Positions 9,223 through 17,807 of a stretch of DNA of 64,000 nt are shown here, one piece after another. This stretch comes from JBFWMG01 sp050251715 (GTDB taxonomy: Bacteria; Desulfobacterota; Desulfovibrionia; Desulfovibrionales; Desulfovibrionaceae). Below the pieces are notes generated by a model. That model had not been told where the DNA came from. It ran no database searches and worked only from the letters and a program-made list of their open reading frames with translations. Both the position numbers and the translations under genes were made by a program. The stretch lies in contig JBFWMG010000006.1 of the NCBI GenBank assembly GCA_050251715.1, forward strand, positions 1 through 64,000, in the 5' to 3' direction. The first letter of the stretch is position 1, and every line of letters begins with the position of its first letter.

Positions 9223-10170
9223 ATGCGCATCATCGAGCCCCTCAAGCAAACGTTCACGGACACCCTGAAGGTGTGCCGCACCCTGTACGCCATCATGATC
9301 CCCATCATCCTCGTGGTGAAGGTGTTGCAGGAGCTGTCGCTCATCCAGTACTGCGCCGCGCCGCTCACGCCCATCATGCATCTGGTGGGCCTGCCCGCCA
9401 ACATGGGACTGGTGTGGGCCACGGCCATCATGAGCAACCTCTACGCCGCCATCGTGGTCTACGCCGCGCTCATCCAGCACGCCGAGCCCCTGACCGTGGC
9501 CCAGATCACGACCCTGTGCACCATGATGCTCATTGCCCACAACATGCCGCTGGAGCTGAAGATCGCCCAGAAAAGCGGCGTAAGCCTGCGCGGTCAGCTG
9601 GCGTTGCGCATGCTGGGGGCCATTGCCTGCGGCATGCTGCTGCACCACGGCTTCGCCGCGTTCGGGATGTTTGGCGAACCCAGCGCCCTCTTGTGGCAGC
9701 CGGAGCCGGACAAGGCGTCGCTGCTGGCCTGGGGGCTCGACCAGATCAAGAACCTGGGCAAGCTCTTCTTCGTCATCTGGGCGCTCATGGGGCTCATGCG
9801 CCTGCTCGGCTTTTTGCGCATCACCGACCTGTTCCTCTTCTTTCTTTCGCCGGTGCTGCGCTTCATGGGCGTGGGCCGCAGCGCGGCCACCATCACCGTG
9901 GTGGGCCTCACCCTGGGGCTGGCCTACGGCGGCGGGCTCATCATCCACGAGTCCAAGACCGGCAAGGTGGCGCGCAACGACCTCTTCGCCTCCATCTCGC
10001 TCATGAGCCTGTCCCACGCCCTGGTGGAGGACACCATCCTCATGATGGTCATGGGCGCGAACATGGTGGGCACGTTCTGGGCGCGGCTGCTCTTTTCGCT
10101 GCTGGTGGTGGCCGTGCTCACCCGGCTGTACAACCGCTTTTATCCGCTGGAATCCTCCGCCACGGCCTGA
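9223..10170 (+). CDS. GATE-type (nucleoside-recognition family) inner-membrane protein
   Basis: The 315-residue protein is almost entirely hydrophobic, with about eight transmembrane segments. Its sequence resembles the nucleoside-recognition/GATE membrane family, including the gate-like segments around GLVWATAIMSNLYAAIV and GLTLGLAYGGGLIIHESK. No catalytic residues are visible and the transported solute is unknown. It lies between rmlD and lpxB on the same strand, 148 bp after rmlD, so it may have its own promoter. The start ATG 9223 has no obvious ribosome-binding site; the next in-frame candidate lies inside the first membrane segment. Confidence 0.75.
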   Translation: MRIIEPLKQTFTDTLKVCRTLYAIMIPIILVVKVLQELSLIQYCAAPLTPIMHLVGLPANMGLVWATAIMSNLYAAIVVYAALIQHAEPLTVAQITTLCTMMLIAHNMPLELKIAQKSGVSLRGQLALRMLGAIACGMLLHHGFAAFGMFGEPSALLWQPEPDKASLLAWGLDQIKNLGKLFFVIWALMGLMRLLGFLRITDLFLFFLSPVLRFMGVGRSAATITVVGLTLGLAYGGGLIIHESKTGKVARNDLFASISLMSLSHALVEDTILMMVMGANMVGTFWARLLFSLLVVAVLTRLYNRFYPLESSATA

Positions 10171-10305
10171 CCGCCCGCGCGCACGTCCCCGCCACGTCCG
10201 CTGGACCCCTGGGCGCGGCGCATGTATGGTGCGGCGTGGCGCGCCCCGCGCGCACCCGGGGCACAAGGCGGCCGGGGCGCGGACGCTCCCGCACAAGGCA
10301 TACGC

Positions 10306-11424
10306 ATGAACGACACCATCTGGATAAGCACGGGCGAACCCTCGGGCGACATGCACGGCGCGCTGCTGGCGCGCGCCCTCTTCGCCGCCGCGCCGGGCGC
10401 GCGGCTGGCGGGCATGGCCGGGCCGGACATGCGCGCCGTCGGCGTGGACGGCGTGTTCGACATCGCCGAACTGTCGGTCATGGGGTTCACCGAGGTGCTG
10501 GGCAAGCTGCCGTCCATCCTGCGCCTGCTGGGCCGCATAAAAAACACCCTGCGCCGGATGCGGCCCCGCGCCGTGGTCTGCGTTGACGCGCCCTCCTTCA
10601 ACTTCCGCGTGGCGCGCGCCGCCCACGAGCTGGGCATCCCGGTCTACTACTACATCTCCCCCAAGATCTGGGCCTGGAACACCAGGCGGGTGCACTTCAT
10701 CAAGAAATACGTGCGCCGCATGATCTGCATCTTTCCCTTTGAGGTGGATTTCTACCGCCGCTACGGGGTGGAGGTGGATTTCGTCGGCAATCCGCTGCTG
10801 GACGTGCTGGACCTGCCCCGCCTGGACGCCATTGCCCCCCAGCCCGGCCTGGTGGGTTTTCTGCCGGGCAGCCGCCGCAAGGAAGTCACCTCGCTGCTGC
10901 CGGAAATGGGCCGCGCGGCAAGGATCCTGCGCGACCGCCTGCCCGGCCTGCGCTACGAGATCATCCGCGCGCCGGGCACGCCCGAGGCGCGGCTGCGCGA
11001 ACTGTGGCCCCAGGACGTGCCCGTGGCCATTGCCGGGCCGGACGACCGCTACGCCCGCATGCGCACGTGGCAGGCGTGTGTGGCCGCCTCGGGCACGGTG
11101 ACGCTGGAGACGGCGCTCATCGGCCTGCCCACGGTGGTCACCTACCGCATGAGCGGCCTCACCGCCGCGTTGGCGCGCCGCGTCATCAAGGTGCGGTGGG
11201 TCAGCCTGCCCAACCTGGTCATGCGGCGCGAGGTATTTCCGGAGTTGTTGCAGGAGCGGGCCACGGCCTCGGAACTGGCCGCCGCCGCAGGCGCGTGGCT
11301 GGCGGACCCGGCGGCGCTGGCCGCCATGCGCGCCGACCTGGCCGTCCTGCGCACGCGCCTGGGCGAACCGGGTGCGGCTGGCCGCGCGGCGCGGGTCATC
11401 CTGGACGATCCGGCCCTGGCCTGA
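10306..11424 (+). CDS. lpxB: Lipid-A-disaccharide synthase
   Basis: The 372-residue GT-B family glycosyltransferase joins UDP-2,3-diacylglucosamine and lipid X to form the lipid A disaccharide at the inner membrane. Typical LpxB motifs are present: ISTGEPSGDMHGALL at the start, YYISPKIWAWNTRRV in the middle, FVGNPLLD, LLPGSR-like FLPGSRRKEV, and SGTVTLETAL near the UDP site. ATG 10306 is chosen because the ISTGEPSGD motif begins five residues later; the frame extends upstream to 10222 but without homology. It shows that the organism makes LPS. Confidence 0.95.
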   Translation: MNDTIWISTGEPSGDMHGALLARALFAAAPGARLAGMAGPDMRAVGVDGVFDIAELSVMGFTEVLGKLPSILRLLGRIKNTLRRMRPRAVVCVDAPSFNFRVARAAHELGIPVYYYISPKIWAWNTRRVHFIKKYVRRMICIFPFEVDFYRRYGVEVDFVGNPLLDVLDLPRLDAIAPQPGLVGFLPGSRRKEVTSLLPEMGRAARILRDRLPGLRYEIIRAPGTPEARLRELWPQDVPVAIAGPDDRYARMRTWQACVAASGTVTLETALIGLPTVVTYRMSGLTAALARRVIKVRWVSLPNLVMRREVFPELLQERATASELAAAAGAWLADPAALAAMRADLAVLRTRLGEPGAAGRAARVILDDPALA

Positions 11425-11533
11425 CGCGCCCCGCGATGGCCCTGCCCCGCATCACGGGGACAGGCCGCACGGAACGCCCCCGGTCCTGAACATCCTTTTT
11501 CATCAATCCAAAAACCCAAGGCTGGAGCACCAC

Positions 11534-12289
11534 ATGACCCAATGCCCCGATGCCGCGCCATGTCACCCGCACGCGCCGCAATACGCCGACGACGCCGCGC
11601 TGGTCATCCTGTCCGGCGGCCAGGATTCCACCACCTGCCTGGCCTGGGCGCTTGCGCGGTTCGCCACGGTGCACACCCTGGGGTTCGACTACGGCCAGCG
11701 CCATGGTGTCGAAATGGCGTGCCGCACGCGGGTGTTGGAGGCGATGCGGGCGCTGCGGCCCGAGTGGGCCGACCGGCTGGGCAAGGATCAGGTGATCGCG
11801 CTGGACGTGTTCACGCAACTGGGGGAGACCGCGCTCACGCATGACGTGGCCATCGCCATGGGCGCAAACGGCCTGCCCACCACCTTTGTGCCGGGGCGCA
11901 ACCTGGTGTTCCTCACCGTGGCGGCGGCGTGCGCGTACCGCTTGGGCGCGCGGCATCTGGTGCTGGGCGTGTGCGAGACGGATTATTCGGGTTATCCCGA
12001 CTGCCGGGACGACACCATGAAGGCCATGCAGGTGGCGCTGAACCTGGGACTGGAGACGCGCCAGGTCATCCACACCCCGCTCATGTGGCGGGACAAGGCG
12101 GCCACGTGGCGGCTGGCGGAGGAGCTGGGCGGCAGGGATTTTGTGGAATTGATCCTGGAACACACGCACACCTGCTACAACGGCGTACGCGCCGAGCGCC
12201 ACCCATGGGGCTACGGCTGCGGCCACTGCCCGGCCTGTGAGCTGCGCGCGAGGGGATGGGAGCGCTATGTGGAGGGGGGCTCGAGCTGA
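11534..12289 (+). CDS. queC: 7-cyano-7-deazaguanine synthase
   Basis: The 251-residue PP-loop ATPase converts 7-carboxy-7-deazaguanine to preQ0 in queuosine synthesis. The pyrophosphate loop LSGGQDSTT is near residue 28, with FDYGQRH following. The C-terminal cysteines of GHCPACELRARG bind zinc, as is usual for the family. ATG 11534 follows GGAG; the longer frame from 11372 overlaps lpxB in another phase. It is 110 bp after lpxB, and no other queuosine gene is in the window. Confidence 0.95.
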   Translation: MTQCPDAAPCHPHAPQYADDAALVILSGGQDSTTCLAWALARFATVHTLGFDYGQRHGVEMACRTRVLEAMRALRPEWADRLGKDQVIALDVFTQLGETALTHDVAIAMGANGLPTTFVPGRNLVFLTVAAACAYRLGARHLVLGVCETDYSGYPDCRDDTMKAMQVALNLGLETRQVIHTPLMWRDKAATWRLAEELGGRDFVELILEHTHTCYNGVRAERHPWGYGCGHCPACELRARGWERYVEGGSS

Positions 12290-12298
12290 CGTTCGTGT

Positions 12299-13015
12299 CT
12301 AAACAGAGACACCTTCCGCGTGGATATAGATTCCTAGCGCAGGGTGACACTCGGTACTTAGTGAGTACTGATACGGCCCACGCCACTCAGGTGAAATAGT
12401 GCACAGCGCCCACCAATTCGGTTGTAACGCGGCACATACCCCACTGTGAGCAGCCCAAACCTCGTCATCGCCAACTCGTTCTACATTGTCTGATTTCGTT
12501 GCATTCCAATAATAGGGAGCTATCATCAAAGACACCAAATAACGCGACTGAGCACCCTCCCCCCACCATCCCTTGATCTGCTTACGCACGCTATCAAGTT
12601 GCTCCAGGGCAACCTGCCACTTGGCGCTAATATCCTTCAGCTCACACTGCTTATCCAACCCGATGAAATTGTGCTTGGCCTCAATGAAATAGCACTCACT
12701 TTTGTGCCTCGCCCATATATCGACCCGGCCTCGGCTGCCACCGTCATCCCCTTTTGCGCCACGCACTACCGGAGCTTCGGCCATAAAACACGGTGTCTGT
12801 CTGGAGATGGCCGCGCATAATGTCGGCACCGACTGCATTTCCTTGTAGCAAAAAGGAAAATCGCCCTCCGAACGGCAATACTCTGCCGAGAGATCTATGA
12901 ATCCCACCACCATATCCCTAAAAAAAGCCGATGTGCGCCGAACGCCCTCGCCGTCCTGCAGGGCATGGTCTACATGTAGAACTCCAATTTTTGATTTGTG
13001 ATTGCCTCTGGCCAT
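12299..13015 (-). CDS. Unknown protein with a PD-(D/E)XK nuclease-like core
   Basis: The 238-residue protein does not match a family I can name. The segment RGRVDIWARHKSECYFIEAK has the spacing of a PD-(D/E)XK nuclease core: an Asp after a strand, then hydrophobic-hydrophobic-Glu-x-Lys (D-x13-EAK). It is rich in Trp and Cys. AGGAGGAAGG sits just before ATG 13015. Base composition is clearly lower in GC than its neighbours, and it converges on queC with only 9 bp between stops, next to a broken galE copy. These are signs of an acquired gene. A restriction-type or Shiga-like orphan nuclease is one possibility, not shown. Confidence 0.55.
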   Translation of the reverse strand: MARGNHKSKIGVLHVDHALQDGEGVRRTSAFFRDMVVGFIDLSAEYCRSEGDFPFCYKEMQSVPTLCAAISRQTPCFMAEAPVVRGAKGDDGGSRGRVDIWARHKSECYFIEAKHNFIGLDKQCELKDISAKWQVALEQLDSVRKQIKGWWGEGAQSRYLVSLMIAPYYWNATKSDNVERVGDDEVWAAHSGVCAALQPNWWALCTISPEWRGPYQYSLSTECHPALGIYIHAEGVSV

Positions 13016-13084
13016 CCTTCCTCCTGATGTCTCTTACCCACAATCTGCTATATGGCGCCAACGCCGCTACGCCCTTTGCCTTTT

Positions 13085-13169
13085 TCACGCGGTCTCGATG
13101 ATCGAGGCGAAGTCCGTATAGCGCGGCGTCCAGCCCAGCAGCGCGCGGGCCTTGGCGCTGTCCGCCACC
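13085..13169 (-). pseudogene. Truncated copy of the 3' end of galE
   Basis: The stretch 13086-13169 matches 13726-13809 within galE with four differences over 84 bp, offset by exactly 640 bp. Translated, it gives ADSAKARALLGWTPRY followed by TDFASIIETA and a stop, where intact GalE continues with WKWHREQRY; a TGG-to-TGA change ends it early. No start is present, so it is a remnant. It lies directly after the small lipoprotein gene, so lipoprotein plus remnant form a 640-bp unit appended to galE. Confidence 0.85.
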
Positions 13170-13179
13170 CCTATGCTGA

Positions 13180-13626
13180 TCAGGGCTTGATGAACACGTC
13201 CCGGATCGCAAAGGGGCCGGTATAGCCCTCGATGTCCCATGTGCCCGCGATCTCTTGGCGGGAGGCGTCGTACACGCCTCGGTACAAGACCACATGGTTG
13301 TGGTTGTAGTCGTATTCCTTGCGGAAGGTGATCTCGATCCCGCCGTCCGTTTCGGTGATGCTCCCGGTGAAGGAGGACGTCAGGAAATCGGCGTCTCCCC
13401 AGCCGCACCGGGGCTCGCGTATCGTGCCGAACAACGCCGTCCCGGCCTGCTCCACCGTAAAGGTAAAGGGACATTTGTCCGATTTCTTGACATCGTGATA
13501 GCTGTACACCCCCCCATACTCACCGGCGATGCTGCCCCCAATGGCATTGGGAACAACCTTCTTGCCCCCGCCGCAACCGGCAAGAAGGGCGCACGCCACG
13601 AAGCAAAGCACCACGTTCCGAAACAT
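13180..13626 (-). CDS. Small putative lipoprotein
   Basis: The 148-residue protein begins with a signal peptide ending in the lipobox LLAGC, then a Gly/Lys linker. The remainder, with many Thr, Tyr and Gly residues and alternating polar pattern (TGSITETDGGIEITF, AGTWDIEGYTGPFAI), suggests a small beta-sandwich or lipocalin-like fold. ATG 13626 is preceded by a strong AAGGAGG. The family is not recognised. The gene is wedged between galE and a remnant of the galE 3' end. Confidence 0.7.
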   Translation of the reverse strand: MFRNVVLCFVACALLAGCGGGKKVVPNAIGGSIAGEYGGVYSYHDVKKSDKCPFTFTVEQAGTALFGTIREPRCGWGDADFLTSSFTGSITETDGGIEITFRKEYDYNHNHVVLYRGVYDASRQEIAGTWDIEGYTGPFAIRDVFIKP

Positions 13627-13697
13627 TGCCCATCCTCCTTGTTCCCTGCGCGCCACCATCCAGCCCCCTCGCCCAACGGCGTTCGCCGGACACGGCC

Positions 13698-14699
13698 TCA
13701 ATACCGTTGCTCCCTGTGCCATTTCCACGCGGTCTCGATGATCGAGGCCACGTCCGTGTAGCGCGGCGTCCAGCCCAGCAACGCGCGGGCCTTGGCGCTG
13801 TCCGCCACCAGTTGCGGCGAGTCGCCGTCGCGCGGCGGCGCGAACTCGTAGGGGATCTTCAACCCCGACACCGCCTCGGCGGCGCGGATGATCTCGAGCA
13901 CCGAAAATCCCGCGCCGTTGCCCAGATTGAACACCTGCGCGCCGGGGTTTGCGGCCATGTACGCCACAGCCGCCACATGCGCCCGGCACAAATCCTCGAT
14001 GTGCACGTAATCGCGCACGCAGGTGCCGTCCGGCGTGGGATAGGCGTCGCCAAACACCTGGAGCCCCGGCTTGCGCCCCAGCGCGGCCAGCAGCACATTG
14101 GGCACCAGATGCGTCTCCGGATCGTGCGACTCGCCGATACGGCCCGACGGATCGGCGCCCGCCGCGTTGAAATAGCGGAACGTCACGGATTTGAGCCCAT
14201 ACGCCACGGCATAGTCCGCCAGCATCTTCTCCACGGCCAACTTGGTCTGGCCATAGGGGTTGAGCGGCGCCAGGGGATGCGTCTCGTCAATGAGCGGCTG
14301 TCGCGGCTCGCCATACACCGCGGCCGTGGACGAGAACACGAACCGGTCCACGCCCGCCACGCGCATGGCCTCCAGCAGATAATGCGTGCCCACCACGTTG
14401 TTCGCCCAGTACAGGGCGGGCTTTCGCACCGACTCGCCCACCAGCAGCTTGGCGGAAAAATGCATGACCACGTCGAAATGGCGCGCCGCGAACAGCGCCT
14501 TCAGGGCCGAGGGATCCATCAGATCGCCCAGCACGAACGCGCCGTGCTCAACGGCCTGCCGGTGCCCTGTGGACAGGTTGTCGAACGTGGTGACCGTATG
14601 CCCGTGCGCGGCCAGCATGCGCACCATATGCGAGCCAATGTACCCGGCTCCGCCGCACACCAGCACCGACAAGGAACCCTTCGTATCGCTCTTCACCAT
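13698..14699 (-). CDS. galE: UDP-glucose 4-epimerase
   Basis: The 333-residue extended-SDR enzyme interconverts UDP-glucose and UDP-galactose. Visible motifs are the NAD-binding VCGGAGYIGSHMVR near residue 13, FSSTAAVYGEP, the catalytic Tyr-Lys pair in YGQTKLAVEKM, and RYFNAAGADPSG. GGAGG lies close before ATG 14699. The last 28 codons are repeated, in degenerate form, 640 bp downstream. It diverges from the DUF3179 gene. Confidence 0.94.
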   Translation of the reverse strand: MVKSDTKGSLSVLVCGGAGYIGSHMVRMLAAHGHTVTTFDNLSTGHRQAVEHGAFVLGDLMDPSALKALFAARHFDVVMHFSAKLLVGESVRKPALYWANNVVGTHYLLEAMRVAGVDRFVFSSTAAVYGEPRQPLIDETHPLAPLNPYGQTKLAVEKMLADYAVAYGLKSVTFRYFNAAGADPSGRIGESHDPETHLVPNVLLAALGRKPGLQVFGDAYPTPDGTCVRDYVHIEDLCRAHVAAVAYMAANPGAQVFNLGNGAGFSVLEIIRAAEAVSGLKIPYEFAPPRDGDSPQLVADSAKARALLGWTPRYTDVASIIETAWKWHREQRY

Positions 14700-14804
14700 G
14701 CATCCTCCGCTGCAACGCCGTCCGCGCATCCATGCCCGTGCGGACATGCCACGCATGCCGCTGCCCAGTTGCCAAAGACGGCCACGTCTCCTACACTGCC
14801 GGAC

Positions 14805-15911
14805 ATGGCTTACCAGAAAACGCCCCGCGTTGCGACCCCCCTGACCGGCCTTGGCGCGGCCATGCTGCCGCTGTGCCTGATGGCGGCGCTTGCCGTGCTG
14901 GCGTGCCTGCCCACATCGACCCTGGCCGACGCGCCCAGCGAGGCGCGCATGCAGGAACTGACCACCGCCGCCGTGGACACGGGACTCAAACGCGACGACA
15001 TCCGCCCCATCTACAAGCCAAAGTTCTATTCCGTGGCCGACGCGGCCCTGGCCCTGGAAGAAAACATGGTCGTGTTCGCGCTCGACGCCGACGACGTGGT
15101 GCGCATCTACCCGCAATACATCCTGGTCTGGCATGAGGTGGTCAACGACACGCTGCGCGGCAAACGCATCAGCGTGACCTACAGCCCGGTGACCGGCTCG
15201 GTGGCCTGCTACCGGGGGCAGGTGGGCGCATTCGACACGCCCTTTGGCACCTCGGGCAAACTCGTCAACGGCAACACGCTGCTCTACGACTGGTCCACCA
15301 ACAGCAAGTGGCCCCAAATTCTAGGCGCGGCCATCGACGGCACGCTCAAGGGCGCGGAACTGGACATGCTGCCCATGGTCTGGACCACCTGGGCCAAGGC
15401 GCGCAAGGCGTGGCCCCACGCCCAGGTGCTGGCCAAGCCGTCCACGCAGCGCCCGTATGGCAAGGATCCCTACGGCTCCTACACCCGCTCCGGCACCTAC
15501 TACCAGAACAACGTGCTCGCCTACCCCCTGACCAACCGCGACACGCGCCTGCCGTTCAAGGAGCCCGTGCTCGGCCTGCGCCAGGGCACGCTGCATGCGG
15601 CGGTGGTCAAAAACGCCCTGGCCCGGCAAAAGGTGCTCGACTTCGAGTTCGGCGTCACCCCGCTCACCGCGCTGTACGATGCCGCGCTGGACACCGTGCG
15701 CGTGTTCGACCGCCGCCTGGACAAGCAGACGCTGCATTTCACCTATTATGACGGGAAGATCTACGATCAGGAGACCAAAACCGAGTGGACCGGCGGCGGC
15801 AGGGCGGGCCATGGCCTGCTCGAAGGCGGTCGGCTCACCCCCGTACCCGCCATGGACGCCATGTGGTTTGCCTGGTCCGCCTTTTTCCCGGACACCACCA
15901 TCCGCCCCTGA
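14805..15911 (+). CDS. Exported DUF3179-domain protein
   Basis: The 368-residue protein has an N-terminal hydrophobic signal segment (about residues 12-42) and then a DUF3179 domain: YPQYILVWHEVVND, YSPVTGSVACYRG and SGKLVNGNTLLYD are characteristic stretches. The family is widespread and its biochemical role is unknown. The gene stands alone, divergent from galE, with a convergent receiver gene after it. Confidence 0.85.
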   Translation: MAYQKTPRVATPLTGLGAAMLPLCLMAALAVLACLPTSTLADAPSEARMQELTTAAVDTGLKRDDIRPIYKPKFYSVADAALALEENMVVFALDADDVVRIYPQYILVWHEVVNDTLRGKRISVTYSPVTGSVACYRGQVGAFDTPFGTSGKLVNGNTLLYDWSTNSKWPQILGAAIDGTLKGAELDMLPMVWTTWAKARKAWPHAQVLAKPSTQRPYGKDPYGSYTRSGTYYQNNVLAYPLTNRDTRLPFKEPVLGLRQGTLHAAVVKNALARQKVLDFEFGVTPLTALYDAALDTVRVFDRRLDKQTLHFTYYDGKIYDQETKTEWTGGGRAGHGLLEGGRLTPVPAMDAMWFAWSAFFPDTTIRP

Positions 15912-15947
15912 CAGGCGCGAACCGCCTGAAGGCAAACCCGAATCCAT

Positions 15948-15970
15948 AAAAAAAGACGCCTCCCGGCGTC
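15948..15970 (-). terminator. Terminator of the receiver gene
   Basis: On the minus strand GACGCC-GGGA-GGCGTC is followed by a run of seven T, 27 bases past the receiver stop codon: a compact intrinsic terminator. Confidence 0.85.
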
Positions 15971-15997
15971 CCATGGCATCCCCGCTCGCATGGCCTG

Positions 15998-16360
15998 TCA
16001 GCGCGCATAGCGCGCCACGCACTCCAGCAACTCATGCTTCGAAAAGGGCTTCGTCAGGGAAGAGCTTGCCCCAAACCGTTCTGAATACTTGAGATAATCA
16101 AAATTGCCGCTCCCCCCGCCGCCGGAAATGGTCACCACCGTGCAGCCCGGATGCCGCTCCCGAAGTTCCAGCACGGTTTCAATGCCGTCCTTCACCGGCA
16201 TAAAGATATCCAAGAATATCAAGTCAACCTGCTCACGGTCGCAGGCCTTGATGCCCTCTTCCCCATTCTTGGCCTCTATGACTTCATGCCCTGCCTTTTC
16301 CAGAATGAGGCGCATGAACTGACGCATATTCCTGTCGTCGTCGATCACCATAATCCGCAT
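15998..16360 (-). CDS. Stand-alone CheY-like receiver protein
   Basis: The 120-residue protein is a single receiver domain. It has the acidic pocket in VIDDDRN near the N-terminus, the phospho-acceptor Asp in LIFLDIFMPVKDG, the switch Thr/Ser in VVTISGG and the conserved Lys in LTKPF. No output domain follows. ATG 16360 is taken because AGGAG lies 11 bases upstream; a GTG three codons earlier (16369) is possible. Its upstream neighbour on the same strand is a stand-alone Hpt protein, so the two may be parts of one phosphorelay. Confidence 0.88.
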   Translation of the reverse strand: MRIMVIDDDRNMRQFMRLILEKAGHEVIEAKNGEEGIKACDREQVDLIFLDIFMPVKDGIETVLELRERHPGCTVVTISGGGGSGNFDYLKYSERFGASSSLTKPFSKHELLECVARYAR

Positions 16361-16425
16361 GCGATACACCGCTCCTCATGCCAATGTGACAACCACAGGC
16401 TAGAGCATATCCTATTTTTAAATAA

Positions 16426-16764
16426 TCAGGCAAGATATCCTTGCTCATTGAGTAAAACGCCAAACTTGTCCAATACGGTCAAGAAGTTGGCGAGCAGTTC
16501 CGCCACTCGCCCCTCATCCGCCTTGGCGGCGGCCTGCTCCAAAAGCTGCGATGCCTCCGCCAGGTCATGCGCCCCAAAAAGTCTGGCGGAGCTCTTTATG
16601 GAATGCGCATTCATGCGTAATAGTTTGTAATTCTTTAACCGCACCGCCTCGCGCATGCTGTCCACGCTCTCGGGCACGTTGGCCATGAACAGTGTGAGAA
16701 ATTCCCGCGCCAAGGTAACATCGCCATCCAGGCGCCCCAACAACACGCCCATGTCAAAAACCAT
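16426..16764 (-). CDS. Stand-alone histidine phosphotransfer (Hpt) protein
   Basis: The 112-residue all-helical protein carries the Hpt signature AHSIKSSARLFGA, with the phosphorylatable His near residue 52. Hpt proteins shuttle phosphate between receiver domains. ATG 16764 has TGGAGTG upstream; the longer frame adds 42 residues without homology. It is 65 bp upstream of the receiver gene and probably co-transcribed. No hybrid kinase is adjacent; the kinase at 4116 lacks a receiver domain, so a direct link is not evident. Confidence 0.85.
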   Translation of the reverse strand: MVFDMGVLLGRLDGDVTLAREFLTLFMANVPESVDSMREAVRLKNYKLLRMNAHSIKSSARLFGAHDLAEASQLLEQAAAKADEGRVAELLANFLTVLDKFGVLLNEQGYLA

Positions 16765-17033
16765 TCGCACTCCAGTCACAGCCAGCAACCTCGCGGACTT
16801 GCATCCCCCCAAGGAAAACTCCCGCCATACGCCTCCTTTCCCATACACGTCACCACTGTCCGGCCTGCGCCACGCAAGGGGCTGTACCACCCGCCCCGTT
16901 GCGTCATCCCGCCGGAGTCACATCGCCCCTGGCTCGGCCACCGCCCTGTTCGGCGCCTTGCCCTGACGGTGCGAAGTGCATACAGTTTATTTCATTCACC
17001 TGCAATCACGTACCGTCCAGGCTAGGAATTCAC

Positions 17034-17795
17034 ATGCGCCCTACCCCCTTCCGCGCCCTTGTGTTCGACTTCGACGGCACACTCGCCTCGTTGTGCATCG
17101 ACTTTGACGCCATGCGCGACCATGTCGCGGCCATCGCGGCGCGCTATGTGCCTGCCGCGCCCCCTCCTGGTCGGCAACCCGTGCTGGAATGGATGGAAAC
17201 CCTGGCCGGCCTGATGCGCACACCAAACGGCAATGGCGACGCACCGCGCGCCTTCCGTTCCGAATGCGCCGCCATGATACGCGGCATGGAGGTGGCCGCA
17301 GCCCGCCACAGCGGGCTCTTCACCTATACGCGGCCCGTGCTGCGCGCCCTGGAGGCGCGCGGGGTGCGGGTGGGCATCATAACCCGCAACTGCGCGGCCG
17401 CCGTACGCGAAGTCTTTCCCGATGCCCACGCCCTGTGCGGCTGCGTGCTCACCCGCGACGATACCCTCCGCGTCAAGCCCCACCCGGATCATTTGCGGCA
17501 GGCGCTGCACCTGCTGGGTGTTGCGCCCACCCAGGCGCTCATGGTCGGCGACCACCCCATGGACATCAGGACAGGCCGTAATGCGCTCACCGCCACGGCG
17601 GGGGTGGCCAGCGGCCGCACGTCCACCCTCGCGCTCATGCGCGCCGGTGCGGACATCGTGTCCCGCGACTGCCTGGATTTGGTGGAAAAACTCGACCGGT
17701 GCGGCCTGCTGCCGTCAGCCCGCCGCACCCACAGGAATGGGGCGCGCCCTGATGCATGGCCCGCCCCCGCCCAACCCGCCCCGCCCCGGCGATGA
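17034..17795 (+). CDS. HAD-superfamily phosphatase, phosphoglycolate-phosphatase-like
   Basis: The 253-residue protein has the HAD nucleophile motif FDFDGTLAS near residue 12, the Thr motif IITRN, a Lys in RVKPHPD, and the acidic motif MVGDHPMDI. The cap region between motifs I and II is helical, as in phosphoglycolate phosphatases and pyrophosphatases. The last 30 residues are proline-rich and low in complexity. Substrate cannot be read from sequence. It converges on the ArsC-like gene, with 12 bp between stops. Confidence 0.85.
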   Translation: MRPTPFRALVFDFDGTLASLCIDFDAMRDHVAAIAARYVPAAPPPGRQPVLEWMETLAGLMRTPNGNGDAPRAFRSECAAMIRGMEVAAARHSGLFTYTRPVLRALEARGVRVGIITRNCAAAVREVFPDAHALCGCVLTRDDTLRVKPHPDHLRQALHLLGVAPTQALMVGDHPMDIRTGRNALTATAGVASGRTSTLALMRAGADIVSRDCLDLVEKLDRCGLLPSARRTHRNGARPDAWPAPAQPAPPRR

Positions 17796-17807
17796 CATTT
17801 TCACACG

